Below are positions 35,514-44,508 of a DNA stretch of 64,000 bases, one piece after another. The position numbers and the translations under genes were made by a program. The notes beneath the pieces are model-generated. The model did no database searches. It saw only the letters and a list, made by a program, of their open reading frames with translations, and had not been told where the DNA came from. Position 1 is the stretch's first letter. The number at the start of each line of letters is the position of its first letter. Source of the DNA: Polluticaenibacter yanchengensis (lineage in GTDB: Bacteria > Bacteroidota > Bacteroidia > Chitinophagales > Chitinophagaceae); NCBI GenBank assembly GCA_027854065.1, contig JAQGEF010000017.1, forward strand, positions 28,522 to 92,521, in the 5' to 3' direction.

Positions 35514-37157
35514 TTATTCTATACTAAGTATAGCAAATCCCTTAATACTATTCTCTCCGTTTAATTTTAAAGCAGGGCTTAACCTTGTTGTAAAATACAT
35601 ATTATTTGTTACCTTTTTTAGGTACCTGATGCCATACAAACGGCCACCGTCATCACTCAATTGCTTCTTGGTCACTTTGCCATCATTAGAAATAAAAGTA
35701 TAAGTCATATACATATTTTTCACACCTCTGTTTCCGGCATTTGGCGTCTTCTCACTTTCAATAATGTCTAAATTCGACTCATTATCGGTGTACAATACAT
35801 ATACCCCATCATTTGCCTGGATCGCATTAAAAGAACTCCAATAAGTATCAGCCAGCGCCAGAACAATCGATCTTGGGATTTTCACAAACCAGTTAATTTT
35901 ATTAGCCTTGATATCCATCACATATATGTCGTTATAATAGTAATAACTTTTAGCATAAGTCATTCTGCCCGTACTTGATGAACTCGTAGTAGTTTCCACA
36001 CTGTATTCCTCTGCAAATAAGCGGACACTTCCATCTTTTGACATAGCAACTTTCTTCAATCTCAAATTATTCAGGTTAGTATATTTTCCTTTAGCTATCT
36101 TAGATTGAGTTTTTGCACTTTCATACTTATTTATCACGTTCATATCAAAAGGATAAAGATTAACAGCATTACCTAGCTTTTTCCCCTTCTCTTCTATCTG
36201 TAATATAAAAAAACCAACAGCATGGTTATAACTGGTCAGGAAATATTTACCAAGCAAATAAGTTTGTCCTTCATGCTCATAAAAGAAAAATTCATCAGAG
36301 ATAAATTCAAACTCAGCATTCTTCTTAGTAAAATCCAATACTGTTTGAAAGCTCTTTTTATCATTGAATTTAAAAAGTTCATATTTCAGGTGTTTTTCTT
36401 TTCTCCCGACATTCTTTTCCACTACTACATATAAACTACCTTTAGCATCAACATATTTATCAATAATATCCGCGTCCTTTGTAGTATATGGAATCTCTAC
36501 ATTATTACCCCATAATTTACTCAAATTTTTATCGAAAGATACCGCCGCAATTGTTTGATTTACATTTTTACTAACCTTTCCATCTTCATTGGTATTTTTA
36601 GAGTATGTTATAACCAAACTGTTTTTTTCTTCATCCTGGAGCACGTCAAATATCAAGTTTCCCAGTTTTTTGGATGATACATTTACAGGTATAAAGAAAT
36701 ATATATGTGCCTTTACTTTAGCACCACTTGGATTTTCTTCTTTTAGAAGCTCAATTGGTTCCTCATTTAATACTTTGTTTTTTACATCTATCTCCCTGGC
36801 ATATAAAGTAGTTGTACTATTCGGAGATTTAATAGTATAATACAACAAATAATATTTATTGCTAATGGCATACGCACCCACATTTACAAAGTTCTTCTCA
36901 TCCGTTGTTAGTTCATATTTTTTCACCTCCCCAATAGGTTTCATTTGTTTTACATCATAACCTTGTATATCGAAGCTCTTTTTATGATTTTCAATTGTAA
37001 CAAACCCGTTAATAGAATCTCCTAATAAACCATATGAATAGTCAAAAACCTTAGACGCCTCCCCCTCTTTAAAATTCAATTTTGATTGTTGAGAAAATAA
37101 ATAATTACTATTAAAAACAGCAATCACTATTAATAACCACTTAACATAGCATCTCAT
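35514..37157 (-). CDS. Secreted protein of unknown function, 547 aa
   Basis: Not recognised. The start at 37157 gives MRCYVKWLLIVIAVFNSNYL ending FSQQ, a signal peptide; an upstream ATG adds eight residues. The mature protein is Lys- and Asn-rich with regular beta-strand patterns and recurring YLLYYTIK, LLGKYFLTSY and GVYVLYTDNES segments, which look like repeated propeller blades without a canonical motif. No T9SS tail, lipobox or enzyme motif is visible. It is monocistronic, ending at a palindromic terminator. Composition fits neighbouring secreted proteins. Confidence 0.65.
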   Translation of the reverse strand: MRCYVKWLLIVIAVFNSNYLFSQQSKLNFKEGEASKVFDYSYGLLGDSINGFVTIENHKKSFDIQGYDVKQMKPIGEVKKYELTTDEKNFVNVGAYAISNKYYLLYYTIKSPNSTTTLYAREIDVKNKVLNEEPIELLKEENPSGAKVKAHIYFFIPVNVSSKKLGNLIFDVLQDEEKNSLVITYSKNTNEDGKVSKNVNQTIAAVSFDKNLSKLWGNNVEIPYTTKDADIIDKYVDAKGSLYVVVEKNVGRKEKHLKYELFKFNDKKSFQTVLDFTKKNAEFEFISDEFFFYEHEGQTYLLGKYFLTSYNHAVGFFILQIEEKGKKLGNAVNLYPFDMNVINKYESAKTQSKIAKGKYTNLNNLRLKKVAMSKDGSVRLFAEEYSVETTTSSSSTGRMTYAKSYYYYNDIYVMDIKANKINWFVKIPRSIVLALADTYWSSFNAIQANDGVYVLYTDNESNLDIIESEKTPNAGNRGVKNMYMTYTFISNDGKVTKKQLSDDGGRLYGIRYLKKVTNNMYFTTRLSPALKLNGENSIKGFAILSIE

Positions 37158-37350
37158 AAATATTATTATTATTTTTTGCAATAATAATTAAAAATCAGTA
37201 TAAACTATTATAATTAAATACTTTATATCATAATCTATTTAGAAAAAAGCAATCATTGTACACCTATAGACTCATTAAAAGATTAAAATATAAGCAACCC
37301 GTATTTCGGATATAAAAAACACAAAAGGCCTCTCAAGCTATACTATCCCA

Positions 37351-37402
37351 TAAAAAATGGCTATCAGGCTTCTGAAATATATTACAAGAACCCGGTAGCC
37401 AT
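37351..37402 (-). terminator. Terminator of prfB
   Basis: On the minus strand: ATGGCTACCGGG, a 28-base loop, CCTGATAGCCAT, then TTTTTTA. Imperfect stem but well placed, 23 bases after the prfB stop. Confidence 0.7.
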
Positions 37403-37424
37403 CATAAAATGTGCTATATTAAAA

Positions 37425-38508
37425 CTAAGATTTCTCCATCATCAGGTAAGCCTTAATAAACCCGTCCAGCTCACCATCCATCACCGGTTGAACATTACCC
37501 ACTTCATAGTCAGTACGATGGTCCTTAATCATTTTATAAGGATGGAAAACATAACTACGGATCTGGCTGCCCCACTCAATCTTTTTCTTCGCACTGTTCG
37601 CAGCATCCTTTAAGGCATTACGCTTTTGCAGTTCCATTTCATATAAACGGGAACGCAACATTTGCATCGCCTTTTCACGGTTACCCAATTGAGAGCGCTC
37701 AGTCTGGCAAACCACCACAATGCCCGTTTCAATATGCGTCAGCTGTACCTTTGTCTCCACCTTATTCACGTTCTGACCACCGGCACCACCACTGCGGCTC
37801 GTTTCCATTTTAACATCACTGTCCTTCAGGTCAATCTCGATAGTATCATCTATCAAAGGATACACATACACACTCGCAAACGAAGTATGCCTGCGCGCAT
37901 TACTGTCAAAAGGACTGATACGCACCAAACGGTGCACACCCGATTCAGCTTTCAGAAAACCATAGGCAAACGGCCCATCAAACTGCAACGTAGCCGTTTT
38001 AATACCCGCACCGTCGCCATCCGTCCATTCCGGGATCGTAACAGTAAAACCATGCTTCTCACCATACATACGATACATGCGGGCAAGCATTTCAGCCCAG
38101 TCCTGGCTCTCTGTACCACCAGCCCCACTGTTAATTTGCAGGATCGCAGGCATTTCATCCTCCGGTTCATTAAGCGTACTCTTAAATTCAGCATCCTCAA
38201 TAGCACTGATCGCCAATTGGTATGCCTCCTTTACGCTCGACTCTTCCTCTTCACCGGCCTTCCAGAATTCAAACAGGATCGCAAAATCTTCAACAGCAGT
38301 ATCCACCTGTTTATACATTTCAACCCAGTATTCATTCTGGCGTATCTCCTTCAGAATATTGGTAGCACGCACATTATCATCCCAAAACCCGGGAGACAAA
38401 CTTATTTGTTTATCATTTTCAATTTTTGCGGAGCGGTTCTCCACGTCAAAGAAACCTCCTCAAGACCACCACACGGTCCCTCATATCTTTCAATTGCTCT
38501 ATAGTCAT
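37425..38508 (-). CDS. prfB: Peptide chain release factor 2, with +1 programmed frameshift
   Basis: RF2 ends translation at UGA and UAA. The first 20 codons run from the ATG at 38506-38508 ([20 protein letters not shown]) to CTT at 38449-38451, followed by an in-frame TGA at 38446-38448. Skipping one base (38448) continues as [20 protein letters not shown] and gives 360 residues. The AGGAGG at 38455-38460, three bases before CTT, is the internal Shine-Dalgarno-like stimulator. The GGQ catalytic motif is present in [15 protein letters not shown] near 245, and the stop-recognition region is intact. RF2 thus controls its own synthesis by UGA read-out. A plain ORF call would miss the first 20 residues. 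Confidence 0.97.
38446..38460 (-). promoter_or_regulatory. prfB +1 recoding site
   Basis: Minus strand AGGAGGTTTCTTTGAC: SD-like AGGAGG, slippery CTT, in-frame TGA and following C. This is the classical RF2 autoregulatory signal. Confidence 0.95.
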
Positions 38509-38559
38509 AGGTTGCAAAATTACATTTTTAACGGCGAATAGAATAAATAACAATAAGAA

Positions 38560-38587
38560 AAAAGCAAGATCATAAAAATCTTGCTTT
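38560..38587 (-). terminator. Terminator of the LytTR regulator gene
   Basis: AAAGCAAGAT, a seven-base loop, ATCTTGCTTTTTT on the minus strand, six bases beyond the regulator's stop. Confidence 0.88.
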
Positions 38588-38592
38588 CACCA

Positions 38593-39351
38593 CTATAAGC
38601 TTGTCATCTCTTTAAATCTTACTGCCTGCCGCCTGCTCACTTCCACTTTATCCCCACCCTTCAACTCCAGCATCAGGCCGCCGTTAAAATAAGATTCTAC
38701 CTTTTCTATCATCCGCAGGTTAACAATATGCTTACGGTTTGCCCTGAAAAATATTTTCTCATCCAGGCGCTCTTCCAGCGCATTCAGACTTTTTAAAATA
38801 AGCGGCTTATTATTGCCAAAATACACTTTAGCATAATTACCCACACTTTCAAACAAACGGATCTCACCCAAACTTACAAACCAGCAACGCTCGCCGTCTT
38901 TCACAAACACCTGGTCTTTCTCACCCAGTAAATGTTTTGCGCCATTCACTACCTCATGGTCTGTATGGATCACAGCAGTATTATTGGAGGCAGAGATCAC
39001 ATCGTTTAACTTAAGAATAGCGTCCGCTAACCTTTTAGGGTCAATTGGCTTTAGTAAATAGTCCAGCGCGTTTACTTCAAACGCCTTTACAGCATACTCA
39101 TCGTAAGCAGTCGTAAATATGATATGTGGCGCCGCATCCAGTTCCTGCAACAGTTCAAAGCCCGTCTTACCCGGCATATTAATATCCAAAAAAACGATAT
39201 CCGGGTTATGTTGTTCAATTTTTTCGATTCCCTCGTCAGCATTTGAAGCTTCATCTACAACTTCTACATCAGAAAACTCCTGTAATAATTTTTTTAACTC
39301 AATTCTCGCTAATCTTTCATCATCTATTACAATGGCCCTTTTGATACTCAT
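38593..39351 (-). CDS. LytTR-type response regulator
   Basis: A 252-residue DNA-binding response regulator. The receiver domain (1-120) has the phosphoacceptor Asp in PDIVFLDINMPGKTGFELL near 56, the conserved Thr in IIFTTAYDEYAVKAF near 82-85, and the Lys in DYLLKPID near 104. The C-terminal LytTR domain (about 148-252) contains RLFESVGNYAKVYFG and FFRANRKHIVNLRMIEKVES. It begins 20 bases after the LytS-like kinase stop, so the two form an operon and a probable kinase-regulator pair. Target genes are not evident; the adjacent permease gene at 40769 is divergent from the pair and is a candidate. Confidence 0.95.
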   Translation of the reverse strand: MSIKRAIVIDDERLARIELKKLLQEFSDVEVVDEASNADEGIEKIEQHNPDIVFLDINMPGKTGFELLQELDAAPHIIFTTAYDEYAVKAFEVNALDYLLKPIDPKRLADAILKLNDVISASNNTAVIHTDHEVVNGAKHLLGEKDQVFVKDGERCWFVSLGEIRLFESVGNYAKVYFGNNKPLILKSLNALEERLDEKIFFRANRKHIVNLRMIEKVESYFNGGLMLELKGGDKVEVSRRQAVRFKEMTSL

Positions 39352-39370
39352 AGTATAAAAATTTTCAAAT

Positions 39371-40477
39371 TTATTTTTCTAATGTTGATTTATTATTAAT
39401 ACCTGCAGCACTTTCATGACTCACCGGCATCAGCACCATAGCCACAACTTCGTTATCAGCTTTATTTTCAAATATATCAAATTTCGCATCTTTACCAAAG
39501 AGAAGTTGCAATCGGCTTCTTGTACTAGTCAATCCGAAACCCTCACCCTCATCAATGTTCCTTACAGCACTAAAAGTCCCCGTGTTCTTAACAATCACTT
39601 CATGATACCTGTCCCTAATTTTAGAAGTGATCGTAATAACACCACCCTTTACCAGTTTACTGATACCATGCTTAATAGCATTTTCCACAAGCGTTTGAAG
39701 CATCATTGGCGGCACTTTATTATTAAGTGTTTCTTCCTGTATTTCAGTAATAACACTTAAGCGTTCATCAAACCTGATCTTTTCTAGAGCCAGGTAATTC
39801 TGAATAATGCCCAGTTCCTGTTCCAAAGGCACCAGCTCCTGCTTGCCCGCATTCATCGTACTACGCATTAAATGACTCAGCTGAGTGATTGCATTTCTAG
39901 CCGCCTCAGGGTCCAGGTCTATCAAAGCCCGGATACCATTTAAAGCATTAAAAATAAAATGTGGATTGATATGCGCCTTTATCGTCTTCAGCTCCAGTTC
40001 CTTTACCACATTTTCCAGGCGCATTTCATTCATTTTATGCTTTTGCCAGTTAGAAACATAATGATAGGCAAAGTATAATAAACCCCAGATGATAAAAAAC
40101 AGGATACTGCCCGTCAACGTTTTAAACCACTTCTCTACAAAAGAAAGCCCCTCATACACCTGCGATTCCCAGCCCATACTTTGCTCAATAAAAATAACCA
40201 GCGTATTATAGCACAAAGCAAAGGAGATCGTTGAAAAGAACATAACAACTACCTGCTTCGAAATATTAAACCCTAAAACGTTAAACGCCTTCAGGAAATA
40301 TCTCATAACATGAGTAATCAGGAGCCCCAGCACCGCTTCACAAAAAATGATATTAAAATAATACGGAAAATCATTGGAATCAGTTCTTTGAGACAAATAA
40401 AAGATAGTATAAATTAATACATACATACCCCACCCACCAAACTGACAATACCAATAGTAATACTTCTTATGATTCAT
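39371..40477 (-). CDS. LytS-like sensor histidine kinase (His_kinase family)
   Basis: A 368-residue membrane kinase. Four hydrophobic helices span about 10-140 (GGWGMYVLIYTIFYLSQ, VVVMFFSTISFALCYN and others), with no separate sensor domain. The His_kinase signature is at about 170-185: LKTIKAHINPHFIFNALNGI, with the phosphoacceptor His in INPHF. The ATP-binding part follows (PPMMLQTLVENAIKHG, EGEGFGLTSTRSRLQLLFG). It is the first gene of the two-gene LytS/LytTR operon. The signal is unknown. Confidence 0.93.
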   Translation of the reverse strand: MNHKKYYYWYCQFGGWGMYVLIYTIFYLSQRTDSNDFPYYFNIIFCEAVLGLLITHVMRYFLKAFNVLGFNISKQVVVMFFSTISFALCYNTLVIFIEQSMGWESQVYEGLSFVEKWFKTLTGSILFFIIWGLLYFAYHYVSNWQKHKMNEMRLENVVKELELKTIKAHINPHFIFNALNGIRALIDLDPEAARNAITQLSHLMRSTMNAGKQELVPLEQELGIIQNYLALEKIRFDERLSVITEIQEETLNNKVPPMMLQTLVENAIKHGISKLVKGGVITITSKIRDRYHEVIVKNTGTFSAVRNIDEGEGFGLTSTRSRLQLLFGKDAKFDIFENKADNEVVAMVLMPVSHESAAGINNKSTLEK

Positions 40478-40768
40478 TATATCTTAGTGAGTGTTTTTTG
40501 TAACAAAATGTTTTACAAAAATACTCTCTTAAACGGTTCTCCCGCATTTTTATACACAAAAGGCTTCTAAATAGTGATAATCGGTAGATACACGCCCCTT
40601 TCAAAAAAAATAACCAGGTAAAAACTATTTATTCTACTTTTAACCCAAATTCCCAGTTTGAATTTTAAAGGCAGTTGAATAGCCCGGACACATCCGGTAT
40701 AAAAGAAGTATTCAATTGTATAAAGCAGATTTTCAGGTTAAACACCATTATAAAACAGTATTTGAATT

Positions 40769-41989
40769 GTGACAACAACTATAGCCTGGCGATATTTCAA
40801 ATCAAAAAAAAGCACAAATGCCATAAACATTATAGCATGGATCAGCATGACTGCCATAGCCATAGTAACAGCAGCCCTCGTAATCGTATTAAGCGTATTC
40901 AATGGTTTTGAAGACATGGTAAAAACCATGTATGACGATTTTTATGCCGATATTAAAATTGAACCCGCAAAAGGCAAAACCATCAATAACACAATCATCC
41001 TTTCCAATCAGCTCAAACAAATAAAAGCCATTGTCAATTCTGAAAGTATAGTAGAAGAAAGAGCCATCATCATTGATGAAGAAGACAAAAGCATTATAAG
41101 CCTCAAAGGTGTTAATCCTACTTACGAACACAGCAGCAAAATAAACCAGTATATTTATAAAGGTTCTTTCAATGTCGGCACATTAAATACACCCAATATT
41201 ATACTCGGCGGAGGCATAGAACATAGTTTACAGATAAACGTCGGGCAGACCATTACGCCCCTCGCCATTTACCTTCCCAACAGGTTCTCTAAAAACCCCA
41301 ATAACCCGATGGATGCGATGATCTCCGGTAACGCCTTTCCAATAGGGAGTTTTTCCATACAACAGGAATTTGATAATAAATACGCATTTACCAATAAAGA
41401 TTTTTTGAGCAACCTGTTAAGCTACGACTCTAATCAATGCTCCTATATAGAAGTATTTGCTGCAAAAAACACCAATTTAAATGCCCTTAAAAAAGAGATC
41501 AGCAGCAAAATAGGCCAGGATTTCAATGTCTTAACAAGGTACGAACAAAATCAAAACCTGTTTTCTGCCATGCAAACAGAAAAGCTCATCATCTTTGCCG
41601 TAGCAGGCCTCATATTAATCATTGCAGCATTCAATATTATAAGCAGCCTCACCATGACCGTACTGGAAAAACAACAGGACATAGCCGTCATGCAGTCTTT
41701 AGGATTTACCAATTCAGCCATTACTACTATTTTTTTAAAATTAGGCGTTATACTGGCGGGTTTAGGCGGACTCATCGGGTTTGTTTTGGGCAGCCTTGTC
41801 TGCATCATCCAGCAAAAGTTTCATTTAATTAAACTAGGAGGCAACAGTTTTCTAATAGATTATTTCCCCGTAAGTATGCGCGTATCCGATATCATTATTG
41901 TATTAGCCATTATCATTACAGTCGCTTTTATATCCGGCTGGCTGCCATCCCGGAGAGCTGCCAAAAGCTTTTATTCCCTTAAATCATAA
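40769..41989 (+). CDS. LolC/LolE-like ABC transporter permease
   Basis: A 406-residue inner membrane permease. The start codon appears to be GTG (40769-40771), giving MTTTIAWRYFKSKKSTNAIN; no ATG closer to the N-terminal helix keeps the conserved IAWRYF opening. Helix 1 is at about 22-46 (AWISMTAIAIVTAALVIVLS), then a large periplasmic domain, and three helices at the end with the FtsX signature (LIIAAFNIISSLTMTVLEKQ, QDIAVMQSLGFTNSAI). The family (LolC/E) extracts lipoproteins from the inner membrane with the ATPase LolD; no lolD is in the window, so this is a single-permease assignment. Confidence 0.88.
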   Translation: MTTTIAWRYFKSKKSTNAINIIAWISMTAIAIVTAALVIVLSVFNGFEDMVKTMYDDFYADIKIEPAKGKTINNTIILSNQLKQIKAIVNSESIVEERAIIIDEEDKSIISLKGVNPTYEHSSKINQYIYKGSFNVGTLNTPNIILGGGIEHSLQINVGQTITPLAIYLPNRFSKNPNNPMDAMISGNAFPIGSFSIQQEFDNKYAFTNKDFLSNLLSYDSNQCSYIEVFAAKNTNLNALKKEISSKIGQDFNVLTRYEQNQNLFSAMQTEKLIIFAVAGLILIIAAFNIISSLTMTVLEKQQDIAVMQSLGFTNSAITTIFLKLGVILAGLGGLIGFVLGSLVCIIQQKFHLIKLGGNSFLIDYFPVSMRVSDIIIVLAIIITVAFISGWLPSRRAAKSFYSLKS

Positions 41990-42104
41990 CAGGTGTAATC
42001 AGAGCGCTGTAAATGCGGCACCAGGTTGTATAAAGCAGGTGATTGGTTTCCGGATAAAAGCACTCAAAACTTAAACACCTAAAATAATCACAGGCATATT
42101 CCAG

Positions 42105-42153
42105 AAAATCGGCAGCTATATTATTCAGCACCATCAGCGGATAATGATTCAAT
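42105..42153 (+). repeat. Solitary degenerate copy of the CAATCAGCGG motif
   Basis: TATTATTCAGCACCATCAGC followed by GGATAATGATTC. It shares the TTC(T/A)GCACC(A/T)TCAGCGG pattern with the copies near 35327 and 48006. Confidence 0.5.
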
Positions 42154-42220
42154 ATTGCATAATCAGTATACGTACGTACTGGCTAAACAAACTCTCATAA
42201 CAAATAAAAACGGCAATAAA

Positions 42221-42410
42221 CCGGCGCGCGTGAGGGATAGCAGTAAAGTACCCCGCAAGGCGGCAGAACCTGCATGAAAAAAACAAACGATATGAATTGC
42301 CGCCGCGGAGTACTTACGGATAGCCCGGCCCTTTGCCCGGCTTCGGCAAAAAGCGATCAATTAACAGGCAGATACCGGCATCGCAATAGCGGCAAAGGGA
42401 CACGCCCAAA
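42221..42410 (-). repeat. Dispersed structured repeat family B, copy B3
   Basis: On the minus strand: TATTTTGGGCGTGTCC; first inner stem CCCTTTGCC / GGCAAAGGG around a long loop; core CCGGGCTATCCG; second inner stem AAGTACTCCGCGGCGGCA with TGCCGCCTTGCGGGGTACTT; then CTGCTATCCCTCACGCGCG. The outer stem is GCGTG / CACGC, where B1 and B2 have GCGCG / CGCGC, a compensating change. It follows the FKBP gene terminator. Confidence 0.8.
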
Positions 42411-42445
42411 ATAAAAAGAGATATTCCAAATACCGGAATATCTCT
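42411..42445 (-). terminator. Terminator of the FKBP gene (flippase-DHH-FKBP operon)
   Basis: AGAGATATTCC-GGTATTT-GGAATATCTCT followed by TTTTATTTTG on the minus strand. The T-tract runs straight into repeat B3. Confidence 0.9.
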
Positions 42446-42469
42446 CTTACAAATATGTACTCTGCAATA

Positions 42470-43402
42470 TTATTTAACTGGAGCCGGAGGCGCAACCGGA
42501 AGCGCCGCGTTAGCTGGTTTCGGCGTTACCTTTAAAACTTCCACATCAAATACCAAATTACTGTAAGCAGGCATTTGAGGGCCTCTTTCCTGAGGACCGT
42601 AACCCAGCATAGAAGGCACATAAATTTTAGCTTTAGACCCCTCTTTTAAAGTACCAACACCGGCATCCCAACCCGGAATCACATTACCCTGGTAAGCAGC
42701 GTACTCAAATGGCTGAACATGATTGAAAGCACTGTCCACATTCGAATCGAATTTTTCACCGTTCTTAAGTAAAGTACCGGTATAGTTTAAAGTAACAATC
42801 GCACCGGTATCAATTTTTGAACCCGTACCTTCTTTCTCAACAATTACAAATACCCCTTCATTCGTTTTAGTAAAGTTGGTAATATTTTTCTCTTTTAAAT
42901 GCTTTTCGATAGCAGCAATTTCAGCAGTTTTTATTTCTTTTAAAATAGCTTCCTGGTCTTTATTTACTTCTTCCTGGGTAGCAAATACACCGGCTAATTT
43001 CACTTTACCCTTAATAAGAGCACCTGGTTTAAAAACTTCGTTGGCTGGTACCAGCTGGTGCTTAATCAAAGTATCTACAGGAATAGAGAATTCAGCAGAA
43101 TCGCCCACACGCATTTCGTTTAAGAAATCGATGAAGTTATAAGTAGTTGGTAAACCTGCGGTATCGTAAGGGCCATAAGCCGGCATTTTACCAAAGTTAT
43201 CGGCAATCGTACTGTCGTTAATAGCATTTGAAAAATACACTTTTATAAATTGACCAGGTTTTACAAATTCACCTTTACCGCTTGAGTGTATTTTGTATGC
43301 TAAACCTTCTTTTGTTTTTTTATAATCGCTGTTGTTTTTACAAGCAAATAATGTGGCTGCTAATGTAGTAACACCTAAAATTGCTTTCAATGAAAATTTC
43401 AT
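42470..43402 (-). CDS. FKBP-type peptidyl-prolyl isomerase lipoprotein, 310 aa
   Basis: An envelope lipoprotein that should catalyse proline isomerisation. The signal is MKFSLKAILGVTTLAATLFA followed by the lipobox Cys (ACKNNS). Two FKBP modules are visible: a degenerate one at about 30-140 and a canonical one at about 185-295 with NYTGTLLKNGEKFDSNVDSA, GNVIPGWDAGVGTLKEGSKA and PSMLGYGPQERGP. A helix-rich linker at about 143-170 joins them. The first module lacks several active-site residues and may be structural. A Pro/Ala tail ends the chain. It is the last gene of a minus-strand operon, 29 bases after the DHH phosphoesterase gene. Confidence 0.9.
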   Translation of the reverse strand: MKFSLKAILGVTTLAATLFACKNNSDYKKTKEGLAYKIHSSGKGEFVKPGQFIKVYFSNAINDSTIADNFGKMPAYGPYDTAGLPTTYNFIDFLNEMRVGDSAEFSIPVDTLIKHQLVPANEVFKPGALIKGKVKLAGVFATQEEVNKDQEAILKEIKTAEIAAIEKHLKEKNITNFTKTNEGVFVIVEKEGTGSKIDTGAIVTLNYTGTLLKNGEKFDSNVDSAFNHVQPFEYAAYQGNVIPGWDAGVGTLKEGSKAKIYVPSMLGYGPQERGPQMPAYSNLVFDVEVLKVTPKPANAALPVAPPAPVK

Positions 43403-43431
43403 GTTGTTGTTTTATAATTAATAATTGTTTT

Positions 43432-44454
43432 TTATTGGTATTCCTTATCACTTAATACAGCCTTTAATGTAGGTAACACATTCCTGAAATGTGTAGTGGT
43501 CGCTTCCAAACTATCTAAAGAGTTGCCTCCCGCAGCGTTTGCATGCCCGCCCCCGTTAAAATACTGACGTGCAAATGTATTAACATCTATGTTACCTTTA
43601 CTTCTGAACGACCATTTTCTTTCTCCTTCCCGGTCTATACAGATAGCCACCATTTTTATCCCCTTAATACTCATTGGCATATTCACCAGCCCTTCTGTAT
43701 CGCCGGTTTGTAAGTGGAACCTTTGTACATCCGTTTTAGGAACGGTAATCAGCACTGTGTTATACTCGTACATAACGTCCATACAATTAAGCATAACATG
43801 ACCGAAAAAGCGCAACCTGTTTTCCAAAGCCGAATCATATATTTGTTCATGCACATACTGGTGCTTTAAGCCGGCGTCTTTTAAATGCGCGATCATCCTG
43901 TGGACAGATGCAGACGTAGCCGGAAACCTGAACGAACCAGTATCCGTCATGACACCAGCGTACAAACACTGGCCGATTTTTTCATCAATCAGGTGCCCGT
44001 TGCCCGATGCAACAATAAAGTCATAAACCATTTCACAGGTAGAACTTTTAGAAGGAATACTTACCCCGTAAGTAAAAACCTCCCTTTGCGGTTGCTCATG
44101 ATGGTCTATCAATATTTTTTTTGCCGGGGAATTATTAACATGACTCTCCATATTTTTAATACGGCTCAGTGTATTAAAATCCAGGCAAAATATATAATCA
44201 GCCTCTTTAATTATTTTTTCAGAGATCAGTTTCTTTTGTTCAAAATCCAGCACCGTATTACAACCAGGCATCCAATTTAAAAAAGAAGCCCAGTTAGTAG
44301 GTGATATTACCTGTACCTGGTGATGAAACTTCAATAAAAAATTCATTAAACCCAATGAAGAGCCCATAGCATCACCATCCGGTTTCTGATGAGTAGTTAT
44401 AACAATTTTTGAAGGGATCTGCAGTAATGAAAAAAAGTCCTCTATTGGTAACAT
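43432..44454 (-). CDS. DHH family phosphoesterase (NrnA-like)
   Basis: A 340-residue cytoplasmic manganese-dependent enzyme related to NrnA, which degrades short oligoribonucleotides and 3'-phosphoadenosine 5'-phosphate. The start at 44454 gives MLPIEDFFSLLQIPSKIVIT; the longer frame begins upstream without support. Motifs: THQKPDGDAMGSSLGL near 25, the DHH motif in KKILIDHHEQPQ near 115, and the DHHA1 glycine-rich FNGGGHANAAGG near 310. All metal ligands seem present. It sits 29 bases before the FKBP gene and 54 bases after a flippase gene; the three genes look like one transcript without an obvious shared function. Confidence 0.92.
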   Translation of the reverse strand: MLPIEDFFSLLQIPSKIVITTHQKPDGDAMGSSLGLMNFLLKFHHQVQVISPTNWASFLNWMPGCNTVLDFEQKKLISEKIIKEADYIFCLDFNTLSRIKNMESHVNNSPAKKILIDHHEQPQREVFTYGVSIPSKSSTCEMVYDFIVASGNGHLIDEKIGQCLYAGVMTDTGSFRFPATSASVHRMIAHLKDAGLKHQYVHEQIYDSALENRLRFFGHVMLNCMDVMYEYNTVLITVPKTDVQRFHLQTGDTEGLVNMPMSIKGIKMVAICIDREGERKWSFRSKGNIDVNTFARQYFNGGGHANAAGGNSLDSLEATTTHFRNVLPTLKAVLSDKEYQ

Positions 44455-44508
44455 AACGGCAAAAATCAATAAATGCTGTAAGTAAATCAAATATTTTTTA
44501 ACAGATCA

